A stretch of 64,000 bases of DNA from an uncultured Collinsella sp. (GCA_900542905.1 UQPF01000002.1:124001-188000); one strand, 5' to 3'; counted from the first letter of the stretch, positions 24,065-32,190 are shown. A program made the numbers and translations. Notes: generated from the letters alone by a model not told the origin.

Positions 24065-25099
24065 ATGTTCAATTTCGATGAGCCTCGTTACGAGAAGGTT
24101 GTGAGCGATGCCCTCGCTCTCCGTCCTCAGATTGAGGCTGCCGTGGACAAGGTCTGCGAGCAGGGTTATTCCAACATCTTCTTCATCGGCTGCGGCGGCA
24201 CCTGGGCCCACACGCTCCCGATGAAGTACTGGGTCGAGACCACCACGGCCGACGTCGACGTCCACTGCGAGATCGCCGCTGAGTTCCTCGCGTGCCCGCC
24301 CAAGGCCTTCAACAAGGACTCGGTCTGCGTCTTCTCCACCCGTACCGGCACCACCCCCGAGATCATCGAGGCCGCCAAGTTCTGCCAGGAGCAGGGCGCC
24401 CGCACGCTGATGTACGTCTCCAACGACAACACCCCGGCCACCGAGTACGCCGACTACAAGTTCTTCAGCTTCGCCGAGGACGACGTCCTGTGCGAGGCCA
24501 TCTACACCTACCAGATCACGCTGGTCGCCCGCTTCCTCAAGAACGCCGGCGCCTTCCCCAAGTACGACACCTTCATGGAGGAGTTCGGCAACATCGCCCC
24601 GTACCTCATCAAGGCCAAGGACGCCCAGGACGAGCGCTGCGCCGCCATGGCCGAGGACTTCAAGGACACCGACTACCACATGGTGATCGGCTCCGGCATG
24701 CTCTGGGGCGAGGCCTACGACTACGCCATGTGCATCCTCGAGGAGATGCAGTGGATCAAGACCAAGTCCATCCACGCCGCCGAGTTCTTCCACGGCACCA
24801 TCGAGCTGTGCGAGGAGGGCACGAGCCTCATCATGCTCTACGGCGAGGACGACACCCGCAAGCTCATGGACCGCGTGGACAACTTCACCCACATGCTCGC
24901 CGACGAGAAGGGCGTCCATGTCCGCGTGAACAAGTTCGACACCGCCGAGGTCGAGCTGCCGTTCAGCGACCCCGAGTTCCGCAAGATCGTCTCCCCGATG
25001 GTCACCTACACCATCACCGAGCGCCTGAGCTGCCATCTCGAGCACGTCCGCAACCACCCGCTCACCACGCGTCGTTACTATCACCAGATGAACTACTAA
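24065..25099 (+). CDS. SIS domain sugar-amine 6-phosphate deglycase (FrlB/FraB-like), fourth copy
   Basis: A 344-residue double-SIS enzyme, the longest of the four because of an N-terminal helical extension (FDEPRYEKVVSDALALRPQI). The first SIS domain has NIFFIGCGGTWAHTLPMKYW and the phosphate loop FSTRTGTTPEIIEAA. The second carries AEFFHGTIELCEEGTS (His243), where Pro of the HGP motif is Thr. The tail is RNHPLTTRRYYHQMNY. TTAGGAG precedes ATG 24065. A TATAACG palindrome lies upstream, and a strong terminator follows before the second PTS genes. The HGT variant suggests a different amine or sugar from copies 1-3. Codon use is strongly GC-biased, as in highly expressed genes here. Confidence 0.83.
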   Translation: MFNFDEPRYEKVVSDALALRPQIEAAVDKVCEQGYSNIFFIGCGGTWAHTLPMKYWVETTTADVDVHCEIAAEFLACPPKAFNKDSVCVFSTRTGTTPEIIEAAKFCQEQGARTLMYVSNDNTPATEYADYKFFSFAEDDVLCEAIYTYQITLVARFLKNAGAFPKYDTFMEEFGNIAPYLIKAKDAQDERCAAMAEDFKDTDYHMVIGSGMLWGEAYDYAMCILEEMQWIKTKSIHAAEFFHGTIELCEEGTSLIMLYGEDDTRKLMDRVDNFTHMLADEKGVHVRVNKFDTAEVELPFSDPEFRKIVSPMVTYTITERLSCHLEHVRNHPLTTRRYYHQMNY

Positions 25100-25120
25100 T
25101 CCTTTCAAATTGCTGCTGTT

Positions 25121-25168
25121 GCCTGCAGGCGAGCTGTTCTGAACGTCTCGCCTGCAGGCTTATTTTTT
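25121..25168 (+). terminator. Strong terminator after SIS copy 4
   Basis: A 13-bp stem, GCCTGCAGGCGAG with CTCGCCTGCAGGC, followed by TTATTTTTT. It ends only 51 nt before the annotated IIC start and leaves almost no room for a separate promoter and SD. Confidence 0.85.
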
Positions 25169-25218
25169 GGGTTAATCAGAATAGTTGCCCAGTACCTCCT
25201 AGTTGCGCTGGTCGCATT

Positions 25219-25953
25219 ATGGCGTCTATGGACGAGCAATTATTTGGCATTACGATGCTTGGTCGTCCGCTGTTTACGAGCCTGTTTGTCGGCCTGATTC
25301 TTGGCGATGTCCAGCAGGGCGTTATCGTCGGCGCTGCTTTGGAGTCCATGTTCATGGGCGCCATCATGGTCGGCGCGGCGGTTCCTCCCGAGGTCTATGC
25401 CTCCGGCGTGCTTGGCTGCGCGTTTGCCGTCATTACGGGTACGGGCACGGCAACTGCCGTCGCACTCGCCCTTCCCGTCTCCGTCTTCCTTCAGGTGTGG
25501 CGCAACTTCTGCTACGCCGTTCCGGGTGCCTTTGCCTGCAAGAAGATTGAGACCGCTCTGGCAAATCGCGATCTTGCCAAGGCGAATCTGTACCATCTGA
25601 CCATCGTGCCGCTGTCGATTGGCATTCCGTCTGCACTGCTGGTGTTTTGCTCGCTGTTCTTTGGTGCCGACCTCATCAACAATGCGCTTAACGCTATTCC
25701 GCAGTTTGTGATGGACGGCCTCAACGTTGCGTCCGGCGTCATGGTCTGCATCGGCTTCGCTCTTCTTATTAGGACCATGGGCGACAACAAGCTTCTTCCT
25801 TGGCTGTTCATCGGCTTCATTATGGTCATTTACCTCAAGATGGACGTGGTCGGCGTCGCCGCAGCTGCCATTTGCGTCGCGCTGCTCCTGGCCTTCCGCG
25901 AGGGCTCGTCCGGTCCGCAGGCGGTTGCTGCAGATGAAGAGGAGGACTTCTAA
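25219..25953 (+). CDS. PTS mannose-family EIIC component with damaged 5' end
   Basis: From ATG 25219 the protein has 244 residues and the usual IIC content: MLGRPLFTSLFVGLILGD, ESMFMGAIMVGAAVPPEVYA, about seven membrane segments and an acidic DEEEDF tail. The ATG has no SD. Bases 25181-25216 in a different frame encode IVAQYLLVALVA, which is exactly the missing first IIC helix. Adding one base near 25218 would join it to MASMDEQLFG and give the full family length, but the start codon position then reads ATA. So the 5' end carries a frameshift and lacks a start codon and SD. It may be a decayed gene, a deletion scar or a sequence error. IID follows with a 1-nt overlap. Confidence 0.75.
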   Translation: MASMDEQLFGITMLGRPLFTSLFVGLILGDVQQGVIVGAALESMFMGAIMVGAAVPPEVYASGVLGCAFAVITGTGTATAVALALPVSVFLQVWRNFCYAVPGAFACKKIETALANRDLAKANLYHLTIVPLSIGIPSALLVFCSLFFGADLINNALNAIPQFVMDGLNVASGVMVCIGFALLIRTMGDNKLLPWLFIGFIMVIYLKMDVVGVAAAAICVALLLAFREGSSGPQAVAADEEEDF

Positions 25954-26801
25954 TGGCTACCCAGAACACCGACCTCAAAGAGGCCAAGAAGGATGCGATT
26001 ATGACTCCCGATATGTATCGGAGCATGTTCCTTCGCCAGTTTACGAGCCAGTGCTCGCAGTCGTACGACAAGATGATGGCAATGGGCTTCATGTACACCA
26101 TTCAGAAGCCCCTGCGAAAGATCTATCCCAACGACGACGATTACTATGCGGCGCTCGATCGCCATACTGAGTTCTTTAACATCACGCCTCATGTGCTTCC
26201 GTTTGTAGCCGGCCTAACGGTTTCGATGGAAGAGCAGGCGGCTGCCGATAAGAACTTCGACACGTCCTCGATTAACGCCATGAAGGTCGGCCTCATGGGA
26301 CCGCTTTCCGGCATTGGCGATTCGTTCTACTGGGGTACGTTCCGCGTGGTCGCTGCCGGCATTGGTATTGGTATCGCTTCGACGGGCAACCCGCTCGGCC
26401 CCATCGTGTACGCGCTCATTTACTCCGTGATTAACTTTGCAACGCGTATCGTCGCAGCCCATCTGGGATACGACCTGGGAACCAAGTTTTTGCAGCAGTC
26501 CGAAGAGAACAACCTTATGTCTCGCATGACGCATGCTGCCGGTGTCCTCGGAATGACCGTTATCGGCGCCATGATTGCGGCACAGGTCTCACTGTCCACT
26601 GCCTTGACCTTTGACGTGGGCGGTTCGGAGATTGTCCTGCAGGATCTGTTCGATTCGATCTTCCCCGGTCTGCTGCCCTTGCTGGCAACCTTTGCCTGCG
26701 TCGCCCTGTACAAAAAGGGCGTCAAGACCATTTGGATCATCTTGGGCATCTTTGCAATCTGCATCATCGGAACGGGCTTGGGAGTGTTCGCGGCGGCGTA
26801 A
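25953..26801 (+). CDS. PTS mannose-family EIID component, second system
   Basis: A 282-residue IID subunit with TPDMYRSMFLRQFTSQCSQSYDKM at the cytosolic N-terminus, the conserved LMGPLSGIGDSFYWGTFR and C-terminal helices. ATG 25953 overlaps the IIC stop (TAATG), so translation is coupled to IIC. There is no IIAB gene next to it. If made, it would need the IIAB at 4010 or one outside the window. A terminator follows at 26850. Confidence 0.88.
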   Translation: MATQNTDLKEAKKDAIMTPDMYRSMFLRQFTSQCSQSYDKMMAMGFMYTIQKPLRKIYPNDDDYYAALDRHTEFFNITPHVLPFVAGLTVSMEEQAAADKNFDTSSINAMKVGLMGPLSGIGDSFYWGTFRVVAAGIGIGIASTGNPLGPIVYALIYSVINFATRIVAAHLGYDLGTKFLQQSEENNLMSRMTHAAGVLGMTVIGAMIAAQVSLSTALTFDVGGSEIVLQDLFDSIFPGLLPLLATFACVALYKKGVKTIWIILGIFAICIIGTGLGVFAAA

Positions 26802-26849
26802 TGTTAACTCCTATGCTCGCGCGTTGGATAGCTAACTGACCGTTTGAAA

Positions 26850-26883
26850 ACGGGGCTCGGCGTAAGGCCGGCCCCGTTTTTTT
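26850..26883 (+). terminator. Terminator after second PTS
   Basis: ACGGGGC with GCCCCGT around TCGGCGTAAGGCCG, followed by TTTTTT. Confidence 0.8.
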
Positions 26884-26889
26884 GAGGGA

Positions 26890-27190
26890 TTTTCCGACTG
26901 TCCAAAAATCCACGCTCGTCCATTGCTTACGCATCTCTCATCTCTCATTCGTCACTAATACGAGAGATAACAGAAAGACGAGAGATGAATATGAGAGATA
27001 ACTGAGCAGCAAAGAGACAAGAAATCACGGTATTGTCTCAATACCAATTGTTCTACCAGCAATAATATGTATAAATGAAGCAAATGGTAGACATTCCATC
27101 TCTATCTATCTCTTATCGCTAAGCCGAGAGATAGAGAGATAGAGAAATAGATGAGAGATAATTTTGAGAGATAACTGAGAGACGAGGGAA
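26890..27190. repeat. GAGAGATA-rich tract with ATCCACGCTC motif
   Basis: The complement of GAGCGTGGATTTTTGGAC lies at 26902-26919. Then many copies of GAGAGATA and its complement TATCTCTC follow in both orientations (26935-27010 and 27090-27185) and can fold as hairpins, for example TCTATCTATCTCT against AGAGATAGAGAGATAGA. CAGCAAAGAGACAAG at 27006 matches the related segment near 23477. Confidence 0.5.
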
Positions 27191-27453
27191 ATCTATCCGC
27201 GGATTTCCTTGATTCCCAGGGCAATGTCACCAAGGCTGGACTCCAAGTTGCGGGCACCTGCCCTCAGCAGTTTTATCCCAAGCTCTTTATCGACATGGTT
27301 GTCTATGCGGGGACCCGGAAAGGCACGGCGGAGTCGCTGAGGTTCATGGACCGCACAATCTGTGAGGGATAGTTGGACGAGATGATTTCGGATACTGTCG
27401 CGGCTGTCGCCAAAAACCTGCGCCGTACCTCGACCGTCCAAGGCATCTTGCGT
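27181..27453 (+). pseudogene. Remnant of an AlbA_2/AAA-4-type ATP-binding DNA-binding protein
   Basis: In the frame starting at 27181 the + strand encodes DFLDSQGNVTKAGLQVAGT, FYPKLFIDMVVYAGTRKG, RFMDRTICEG, a TAG stop at 27370, then LDEMISDTVAAVAKNLRR and another stop near 27453. The order (TxAGL, FPxxxI, EGxLxEMI, VxxNLR) is that of the Schlafen AlbA_2 / divergent AAA-4 transcriptional regulator family. The rest of the gene is missing, so this is a broken internal fragment. The upstream GAGAGATA tract may be debris of the same gene's repeats. Confidence 0.55.
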
Positions 27454-27547
27454 TAGTGGACGAGGCGACCCAATAATCGACCCTCGATTGGCGTCCATTA
27501 AGGTAAAGCGGTTGTTGTCCAGTCGACGGTGATGCTAAAGGCTCGGC

Positions 27548-28039
27548 TTACGCCGGCATGGCCCCGAACCCGTCTATCAGGAACAGCCTAAGAACCAGCT
27601 TGATGACATTTCCCGGTTTGACTTCTGCCGCATCAAAGACGTGGCGCTCGGCGAGCTCGCTGCAGTATGCATAGATGTCGCGGATAAGGTCCGCGCCCGA
27701 GAGCGTAAACATGTAGCCTGCGTCCGAAAGCGCATTGGGCGCGGCAGGCAACTTGGCCATGTGACAGAACGTTTGCAGGTCGGGCGCCATAACGTTCTGG
27801 TAGTCGAGGTGGCCGTTGGCATCCTGCGCGGCAAGCTCCAATTGGCGCACAAAATCCAGCGCCGCCGCTAACACAAAGCTCGGCGTAGGCGCATTGACGT
27901 CCTGAGTGGTCGCCACAAGCCTGCCCGCCGCCTGCGTGACAAGCCAAGCGACCTCGCGCTGGCAACGCACGGCCTTGCGTGTAACCGGCTTGATGGACGA
28001 AGAAGAAACGCTCCCCTTAGGCGGATTCGAAGCAGCCAT
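27548..28039 (-). CDS. Hypothetical protein
   Basis: A 163-residue soluble protein, not recognised. The first 25 residues are polar and low-complexity (NPPKGSVSSSSIKPVTRKA). The rest is predicted mainly helical (REVAWLVTQAAGRLVATTQ, FVLAAALDFVRQLELAAQD, DLIRDIYAYCSELAERHVFDA) and ends LRLFLIDGFGAMPA. There is no signal peptide or membrane helix. ATG 28039 is preceded by GGAGGG at good spacing, which supports a real gene. It is divergent from the HNH gene and next to the broken AlbA_2 gene. Confidence 0.65.
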   Translation of the reverse strand: MAASNPPKGSVSSSSIKPVTRKAVRCQREVAWLVTQAAGRLVATTQDVNAPTPSFVLAAALDFVRQLELAAQDANGHLDYQNVMAPDLQTFCHMAKLPAAPNALSDAGYMFTLSGADLIRDIYAYCSELAERHVFDAAEVKPGNVIKLVLRLFLIDGFGAMPA

Positions 28040-28254
28040 AAGACCCTCCCATGAACAATCCGGCCCAACAAGCCCGGAAGAAACACGTGCTACATCAGTA
28101 TACAGGGGAGTGGGGTAGCGGGGTACAAGCGCGCCAGCGGCAAACCGAGAGCATCAGCGATGTGCCGATCGCGGAATGAGATCTCGTAATAATTGACTCT
28201 CGGCCATATTATTGAGGGGCATGACTCGCGTTCGTATGGTTGTAGGTGCTGGCG

Positions 28255-29337
28255 ATGAACGACATTGACCTTGCTGTTCCGTTGATGGATGGACCAAGCT
28301 ATGACCGCGCCTGCAGTCTCGTGCCTTCCGAATACGTTGAGGCATGGGAGTGGTTTCTGGGTGAGGAACAGCGCGGCGGCGTTTGGACCAGCCTTCCGCA
28401 CCACACCAAGGAAGATAGCCCTCAGTATCAGTACCGTTTGAGAATTGGCTCGGACTTCTTTCCCGTAATGCGGGATTCAGGGATCTTCTGGCCGGGCCAG
28501 GATCGGGTGAAGCAAGATCCCAATAAGATCTTTGCGCTTTCGGTCCATAACTCTAAAAAGAGCTTCTACACCGATGTGCCTCCGCTCTATTTGGACGATG
28601 GTACGTGGGTCATTAAGTACTCGGTTCAAGCGCCGGGTACCGTTGGTTTTCGAGACCAGAATTACAACCGTAAAATGCTCAACTGCATGGAATGTGGCGT
28701 CCCAGTCGGAGTCATATTTGCAACCGAGGTGGGCTATAAGGTGCTCGGCCTTGCGTTTGTTGAGCGGTTCGAGCCCGAAAACGGATGGTTTGTTCTGCAC
28801 GGTCCTGTTCATAAAGGCGGACCGGATCCACGTTTTGCACCCGACATGAGTTATCTGAAGCTCATGCCCGTCGATATTGAGTTTGCCGGACAGGGTGCGA
28901 CCGACGACGAAAAGGTCCGCTATGCGTTAAGGCGCGAGCGATTGGGGCAACAATGGTTCCGCAAGCAGCTCGTTGCCGCCTATGACGGCCGTTGTGCGGT
29001 GTCGGACTGCGGCGTCAGCGAAGCTCTGGAGGCTGCGCATATCGAGAATTACTCGGGACCCAAATCGCAGGTTGCCAGCAACGGCATTCTGCTTCGGCGC
29101 GACCTTCATTCCCTATTTGATGCTCACCTGATTTCGTTTGAGCCTGTTTGTGGTGAATATCGGCTGTGTGGATCGTACCTGCTGGATAAGACCGACTACG
29201 TTTCCTTTGCGGGTGCGACGCTAAGGCAGCCGAATGAGCATCAGTGGCGACCCAATACGGTGTTTCTTGAGGCCCATCGCATTGAGTTCGATCGCTCGGA
29301 AAAGAAGCGTGAAAAGGCGGGGCTTCTGCCGTATTAG
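28255..29337 (+). CDS. HNH endonuclease with SRA/PUA-like N-terminal domain
   Basis: A 360-residue protein. The C-terminal HNH nuclease (about residues 235-300) has CAVSDCGVSEALEAAHIENY, then SNGILLRRDLHSLFDAHLISF, giving the His-Asn-His metal site and one half of a treble-clef (CxxxxC). The N-terminal half (about 60-190: FALSVHNSKKSFYTDVPP, FRDQNYNRKMLNCMECG, VGVIFATEVGYKVLGLAFV) resembles the PUA/SRA-like base-reading domains attached to HNH nucleases of McrA-type, modification-dependent restriction enzymes. This assignment is by pattern and inferred. ATG 28255 is preferred over the in-frame GTG 28246. A role in restricting modified foreign DNA is likely; no methylase is near. Confidence 0.75.
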   Translation: MNDIDLAVPLMDGPSYDRACSLVPSEYVEAWEWFLGEEQRGGVWTSLPHHTKEDSPQYQYRLRIGSDFFPVMRDSGIFWPGQDRVKQDPNKIFALSVHNSKKSFYTDVPPLYLDDGTWVIKYSVQAPGTVGFRDQNYNRKMLNCMECGVPVGVIFATEVGYKVLGLAFVERFEPENGWFVLHGPVHKGGPDPRFAPDMSYLKLMPVDIEFAGQGATDDEKVRYALRRERLGQQWFRKQLVAAYDGRCAVSDCGVSEALEAAHIENYSGPKSQVASNGILLRRDLHSLFDAHLISFEPVCGEYRLCGSYLLDKTDYVSFAGATLRQPNEHQWRPNTVFLEAHRIEFDRSEKKREKAGLLPY

Positions 29338-29459
29338 CGTATTTGGTTTTGGCATTCTTTGACGATCGTGTCGTTTGATCGGATCGCGTGGCGATGCAAT
29401 CTCGCGCACGCCCGTCGGTGCATGCTCTTCCTGATTTGTATAGCGAGAGGGGAGCGTGT

Positions 29460-29744
29460 ATGAGCTGGCGAGGCGATGTCGCGATGGGGAAGTACGGAAA
29501 ACTGCCGCGTGCCCTTATCGACAACAATATGTTTCCGAGCGTAGAGGTTGATTGCGGGTCGTTTGTCGTTGCCTGCCCTTGCTGCGGCTCGCAAATACCG
29601 TGTCTCGACATTCGGTTCATCGATGCGCACGACAAACTCAGTGACGAAGTGAGGAAACGCACGGGCGTTCATATGCCGGTGTATCCGGAGAAATGCTCTG
29701 TTTGTGGCCTCGATATCGTGTACGACGCCGGCGACGAGGGATAG
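29460..29744 (+). CDS. Small zinc-ribbon-like hypothetical protein
   Basis: A 94-residue protein with two cysteine pairs, CPCCGSQIPC and CSVCGLDI, which could bind one zinc ion. In between lies DIRFIDAHDKLSDEVRKRTG. ATG 29460 has GAGGGGAG at 29447-29453. It follows the HNH gene by 122 nt on the same strand. The function is not known. Confidence 0.65.
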   Translation: MSWRGDVAMGKYGKLPRALIDNNMFPSVEVDCGSFVVACPCCGSQIPCLDIRFIDAHDKLSDEVRKRTGVHMPVYPEKCSVCGLDIVYDAGDEG

Positions 29745-29781
29745 GTGATGCGGAGGAGTTGGCTGTGAGTGTCTTTTGCCT

Positions 29782-30468
29782 CTACAAATAAATCCCCTCA
29801 CCGAGTTGCTTGTGGAACTCGGCGTGATGGTCGCGTGCCCAGGTAAAGAGCGCCTGGTCAAAGTCGGTACGCGTGGCCGGGACGCCAAAGACGCCGGCAA
29901 CTTCGACGCGCACAAACTCCAGTGCCGGCAGCTTGTTGATGGCAGTGAGGGCAAACGGGGACGAGGGCTCCTCGAACAGATAGCGGCTGCCTTGCAGCGC
30001 GTCGCAACTGGTGCACGTGTTGCCGAGCGACGGGGCTTTGGAGGCTCGCGCGCCTACGGGCTTGTAGCCGCAGCGCTTAGAAAGATAGTCGCGGATCTCG
30101 CCCGGCACGCAGCCAAGAGCGGGCACGATGGCGAGTGCGTTGGCGTTGGCCGTGTCGATGGTAATGTGCCCGGCTTCGTTGGGCGCGTGCGCGATGGCGA
30201 TGCCCTTGTCGTCATCGGTTCGATAGGGAATGCCGAAGGCCGCGACCGAGGTCTCTTTGTGACACTTCCAGCACTCGCGCTTGCCCAGTACTAGATATAT
30301 ATACGGCGCTGAGGGGTCGGATCGGTCAACACCGGGCAGCCACTCGGCAAAAGGCTCGGGGTTGACGCCGCTGGGTACATACCAGATCTTCTTGGTCCGG
30401 TCCCATTTGGCGCCCAGCGCCTTGGCTTCTTCTTTGTGCGAAAAGGGGACATCGAGCTCGGTGCGCAT
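29782..30468 (-). CDS. DUF5710 domain-containing protein
   Basis: A 228-residue protein. The N-terminus (about residues 1-45: RTELDVPFSHKEEAKALGAKWDRTKKIWYVP, quoted in part as AKALGAKWD...WYVP) is the DUF5710 module, often found attached to DNA-primase- or phage-type proteins. Two CxxC pairs follow: CWKCH (about 67) and CTSC (about 150), which may form a zinc site. ATG 30468 is chosen for GGAG at 5-nt spacing; an upstream in-frame ATG has none. Downstream on the minus strand is only a 37-nt gap to the convergent zinc-ribbon gene. The function is unknown. Confidence 0.7.
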   Translation of the reverse strand: MRTELDVPFSHKEEAKALGAKWDRTKKIWYVPSGVNPEPFAEWLPGVDRSDPSAPYIYLVLGKRECWKCHKETSVAAFGIPYRTDDDKGIAIAHAPNEAGHITIDTANANALAIVPALGCVPGEIRDYLSKRCGYKPVGARASKAPSLGNTCTSCDALQGSRYLFEEPSSPFALTAINKLPALEFVRVEVAGVFGVPATRTDFDQALFTWARDHHAEFHKQLGEGIYL

Positions 30469-30760
30469 GGCGGCTCCTTGGTGCTGCAGGTGCGAGTGGC
30501 TCAAGGATACCGCAGGGCGCAGACATCGCGGCGTTTTGTTGAGAAGTTGCGGCGCGGCCTGCTTGGTTACGCCGTTAGATAAATTGGCAAGTAGATGGTC
30601 GGCTTTTGACCAGTTGGGCGGTTGGAGCAGCTTGCGGCGCAGTTTTGTGCCTGGCTATTGTTGATGTTGGGGTATTGAATATATTTGGCTGCCATTCGTC
30701 AGGTGAATTGATGTTACGTTGCGATGACGGTTGGAACTGCCAGCGGATTTAGCGACATAA

Positions 30761-30795
30761 AACAAAACAGCCCAGAGGACATAGCCTCTGAGCTG
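30761..30795 (-). terminator. Terminator of the tRNA gene
   Basis: On the minus strand, CAGCTCAGAGG pairs with CCTCTGGGCTG, followed by TTTTGTTTT. Confidence 0.7.
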
Positions 30796-30803
30796 CGAAC
30801 ATT

Positions 30804-30878
30804 TGGTGGGCGTTAGAAGATTTGAACTTCTGACCTCTTCCGTGTCAGGGAAGCGCTCTCCCCCTGAGCTAAACGCCC
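30804..30878 (-). tRNA. tRNA-Val (GAC anticodon)
   Basis: A 75-nt cloverleaf on the minus strand: acceptor GGGCGTT/AACGCCC, D-arm AGCTCAGGGGGAGAGC, anticodon arm CTTCC-CTGACAC-GGAAG with anticodon GAC (reads GUC), T-arm with GTTCAAATC, and an encoded CCA end. Confidence 0.95.
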
Positions 30879-30907
30879 GATCAAGGGTGCGCAAGCGCGC
30901 AAGGGAT

Positions 30908-30936
30908 AATATAACGGAGCCTGAACTCGGTGGCAA
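30908..30936 (-). promoter_or_regulatory. Promoter of tRNA-Val
   Basis: On the minus strand TTGCCA (-35) and TATATT (-10) are 17 bp apart, with the -10 box about 30 nt upstream of the mature tRNA. Confidence 0.6.
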
Positions 30937-31167
30937 GAACATTTTTAAAAATCGCTTACATTGTGGAATTCGGGGGCTTTGTCATATCCATTTCAAAAGA
31001 GCCTGCTGCCGCGATTTGACTGTCGCATAATGCAAGGCCATTGCGGTATCGAGCTATGGAAAGACGTCTGCGGAATTGTCCTACCGATAAGCGGACAAGC
31101 CTTCGGCTGGTGCCTTCGCCGTGGTAAGGTAAGCCGAATTGTTTCCAGGCTGCTTCGAGGGAATGGA

Positions 31168-32190
31168 ATGAGCAAAGAGCGTGTCGAGCAGGTCGAAGGC
31201 GCAGGGGCTTCGGTGCCGATGACCGATATATCGATCATTGATGTGCCCGAGGGCACCGATGAGCTCAGCCGTAGCACCCGCCGCGCTTGGCGCGAGCGCC
31301 TGAACAGCGCTTCGACGCGCAAGATGATCACGGGCGTCTTGGCTACGCTGGTGGGCGGTTCGTTTTGGGGCTTCTCGGGCACCAGCGCGAGCTTTCTGTT
31401 CGATACCTACCACGTCGACACCTTGTGGCTTATGAGCGTGCGTCAGATTCTCGCCGGTCTACTCTTTATGGCCGTGGTTGTTACGCGCGACCGCGAGCGC
31501 CTGATTAAGCTCTGGACCACACCCGCCGATCGCAAGCAGCTGCTGCTCTTTACCGCCTTTGGTCTGCTGTTCAACCAGTTTTGCTATCTTTCGGCCGTGC
31601 GCCTGACGAACGCCGGAACCGCGACGGTGCTCCAGTGCCTGCAGCTCGTTATCATCATGGGCTACACCTGCGTGACCGATCGCCGCATGCCGCGTACTCG
31701 CGAAGTTATCGGCATTGGCCTGGCTCTGGGTGGAACCTTTTTAATCGCCACCGGCGGCGACCCCACCAGCCTGAATATCTCGCCGCTTGGCCTGGCAGCA
31801 GGTCTTATGTGTGCGGTCAGCGCCACGTGTATGGCGGTGATTCCCGCCAAGATCCTGCCCGAATACGGCAGCCCCATCGTCACGGGCTCGGCAATGCTCA
31901 CGGCGGGCGTGGTCTCGTGTGCCTTCGTGCAGCCCTGGGCGCATATGCCGGCGCTCGATGCCGCCGGTATCGAGGCGCTCGCGGTATTCGTGGTTATCGG
32001 CTCGTTTTTTGCTTACATGCTCTATATGCAGGGCGTTAAGGACATCGGCTCGGTGCGTGCGAGCCTCATCGGAACTGTGGAGCCGGTTTCGGCGACCATC
32101 ACCAGCGCCGTTATGCTGGGCACGGTGTTTTTGCCGACCGACCTTATCGGCTTTGCCATGATCATCGTGATGATGTTCCTCACGGTGTAG
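31168..32190 (+). CDS. EamA/DMT family transporter
   Basis: A 340-residue membrane protein with a 45-residue cytosolic N-terminal tail, then about ten helices in two EamA repeats (LATLVGGSFWGFSGTSASFL; LAAGLMCAVSATCMAVIPA). The conserved C-terminal segment GSVRASLIGTVEPVSATITS is typical of the family. ATG 31168 is preceded by CGAGGGA. The transported compound is unknown. It is independent of the EamA gene at 2744, which lacks the N-terminal tail but has a C-terminal one. Confidence 0.87.
   Translation: MSKERVEQVEGAGASVPMTDISIIDVPEGTDELSRSTRRAWRERLNSASTRKMITGVLATLVGGSFWGFSGTSASFLFDTYHVDTLWLMSVRQILAGLLFMAVVVTRDRERLIKLWTTPADRKQLLLFTAFGLLFNQFCYLSAVRLTNAGTATVLQCLQLVIIMGYTCVTDRRMPRTREVIGIGLALGGTFLIATGGDPTSLNISPLGLAAGLMCAVSATCMAVIPAKILPEYGSPIVTGSAMLTAGVVSCAFVQPWAHMPALDAAGIEALAVFVVIGSFFAYMLYMQGVKDIGSVRASLIGTVEPVSATITSAVMLGTVFLPTDLIGFAMIIVMMFLTV

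Noticed and set aside
24292..25218. An upstream extension of the second IIC reading frame
   Set aside because: The extension is Arg/His/Gln-rich out-of-frame sequence inside SIS copy 4 and crosses a strong terminator; only the part from 25219 (plus the frameshifted 25181-25216) is IIC.
26935..27190. CRISPR array
   Set aside because: The GAGAGATA repeats are short, irregularly spaced and in both orientations, with no unique spacers of constant length and no cas genes.
27193..27498. A 101-codon - strand frame
   Set aside because: The + strand shows a recognisable, broken AlbA_2/AAA-4 fragment there, so the minus frame is its shadow.
30804..30878. tRNA-Val as an attachment site for an integrated element
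   Set aside because: No integrase and no second copy of the tRNA 3' end was seen nearby.
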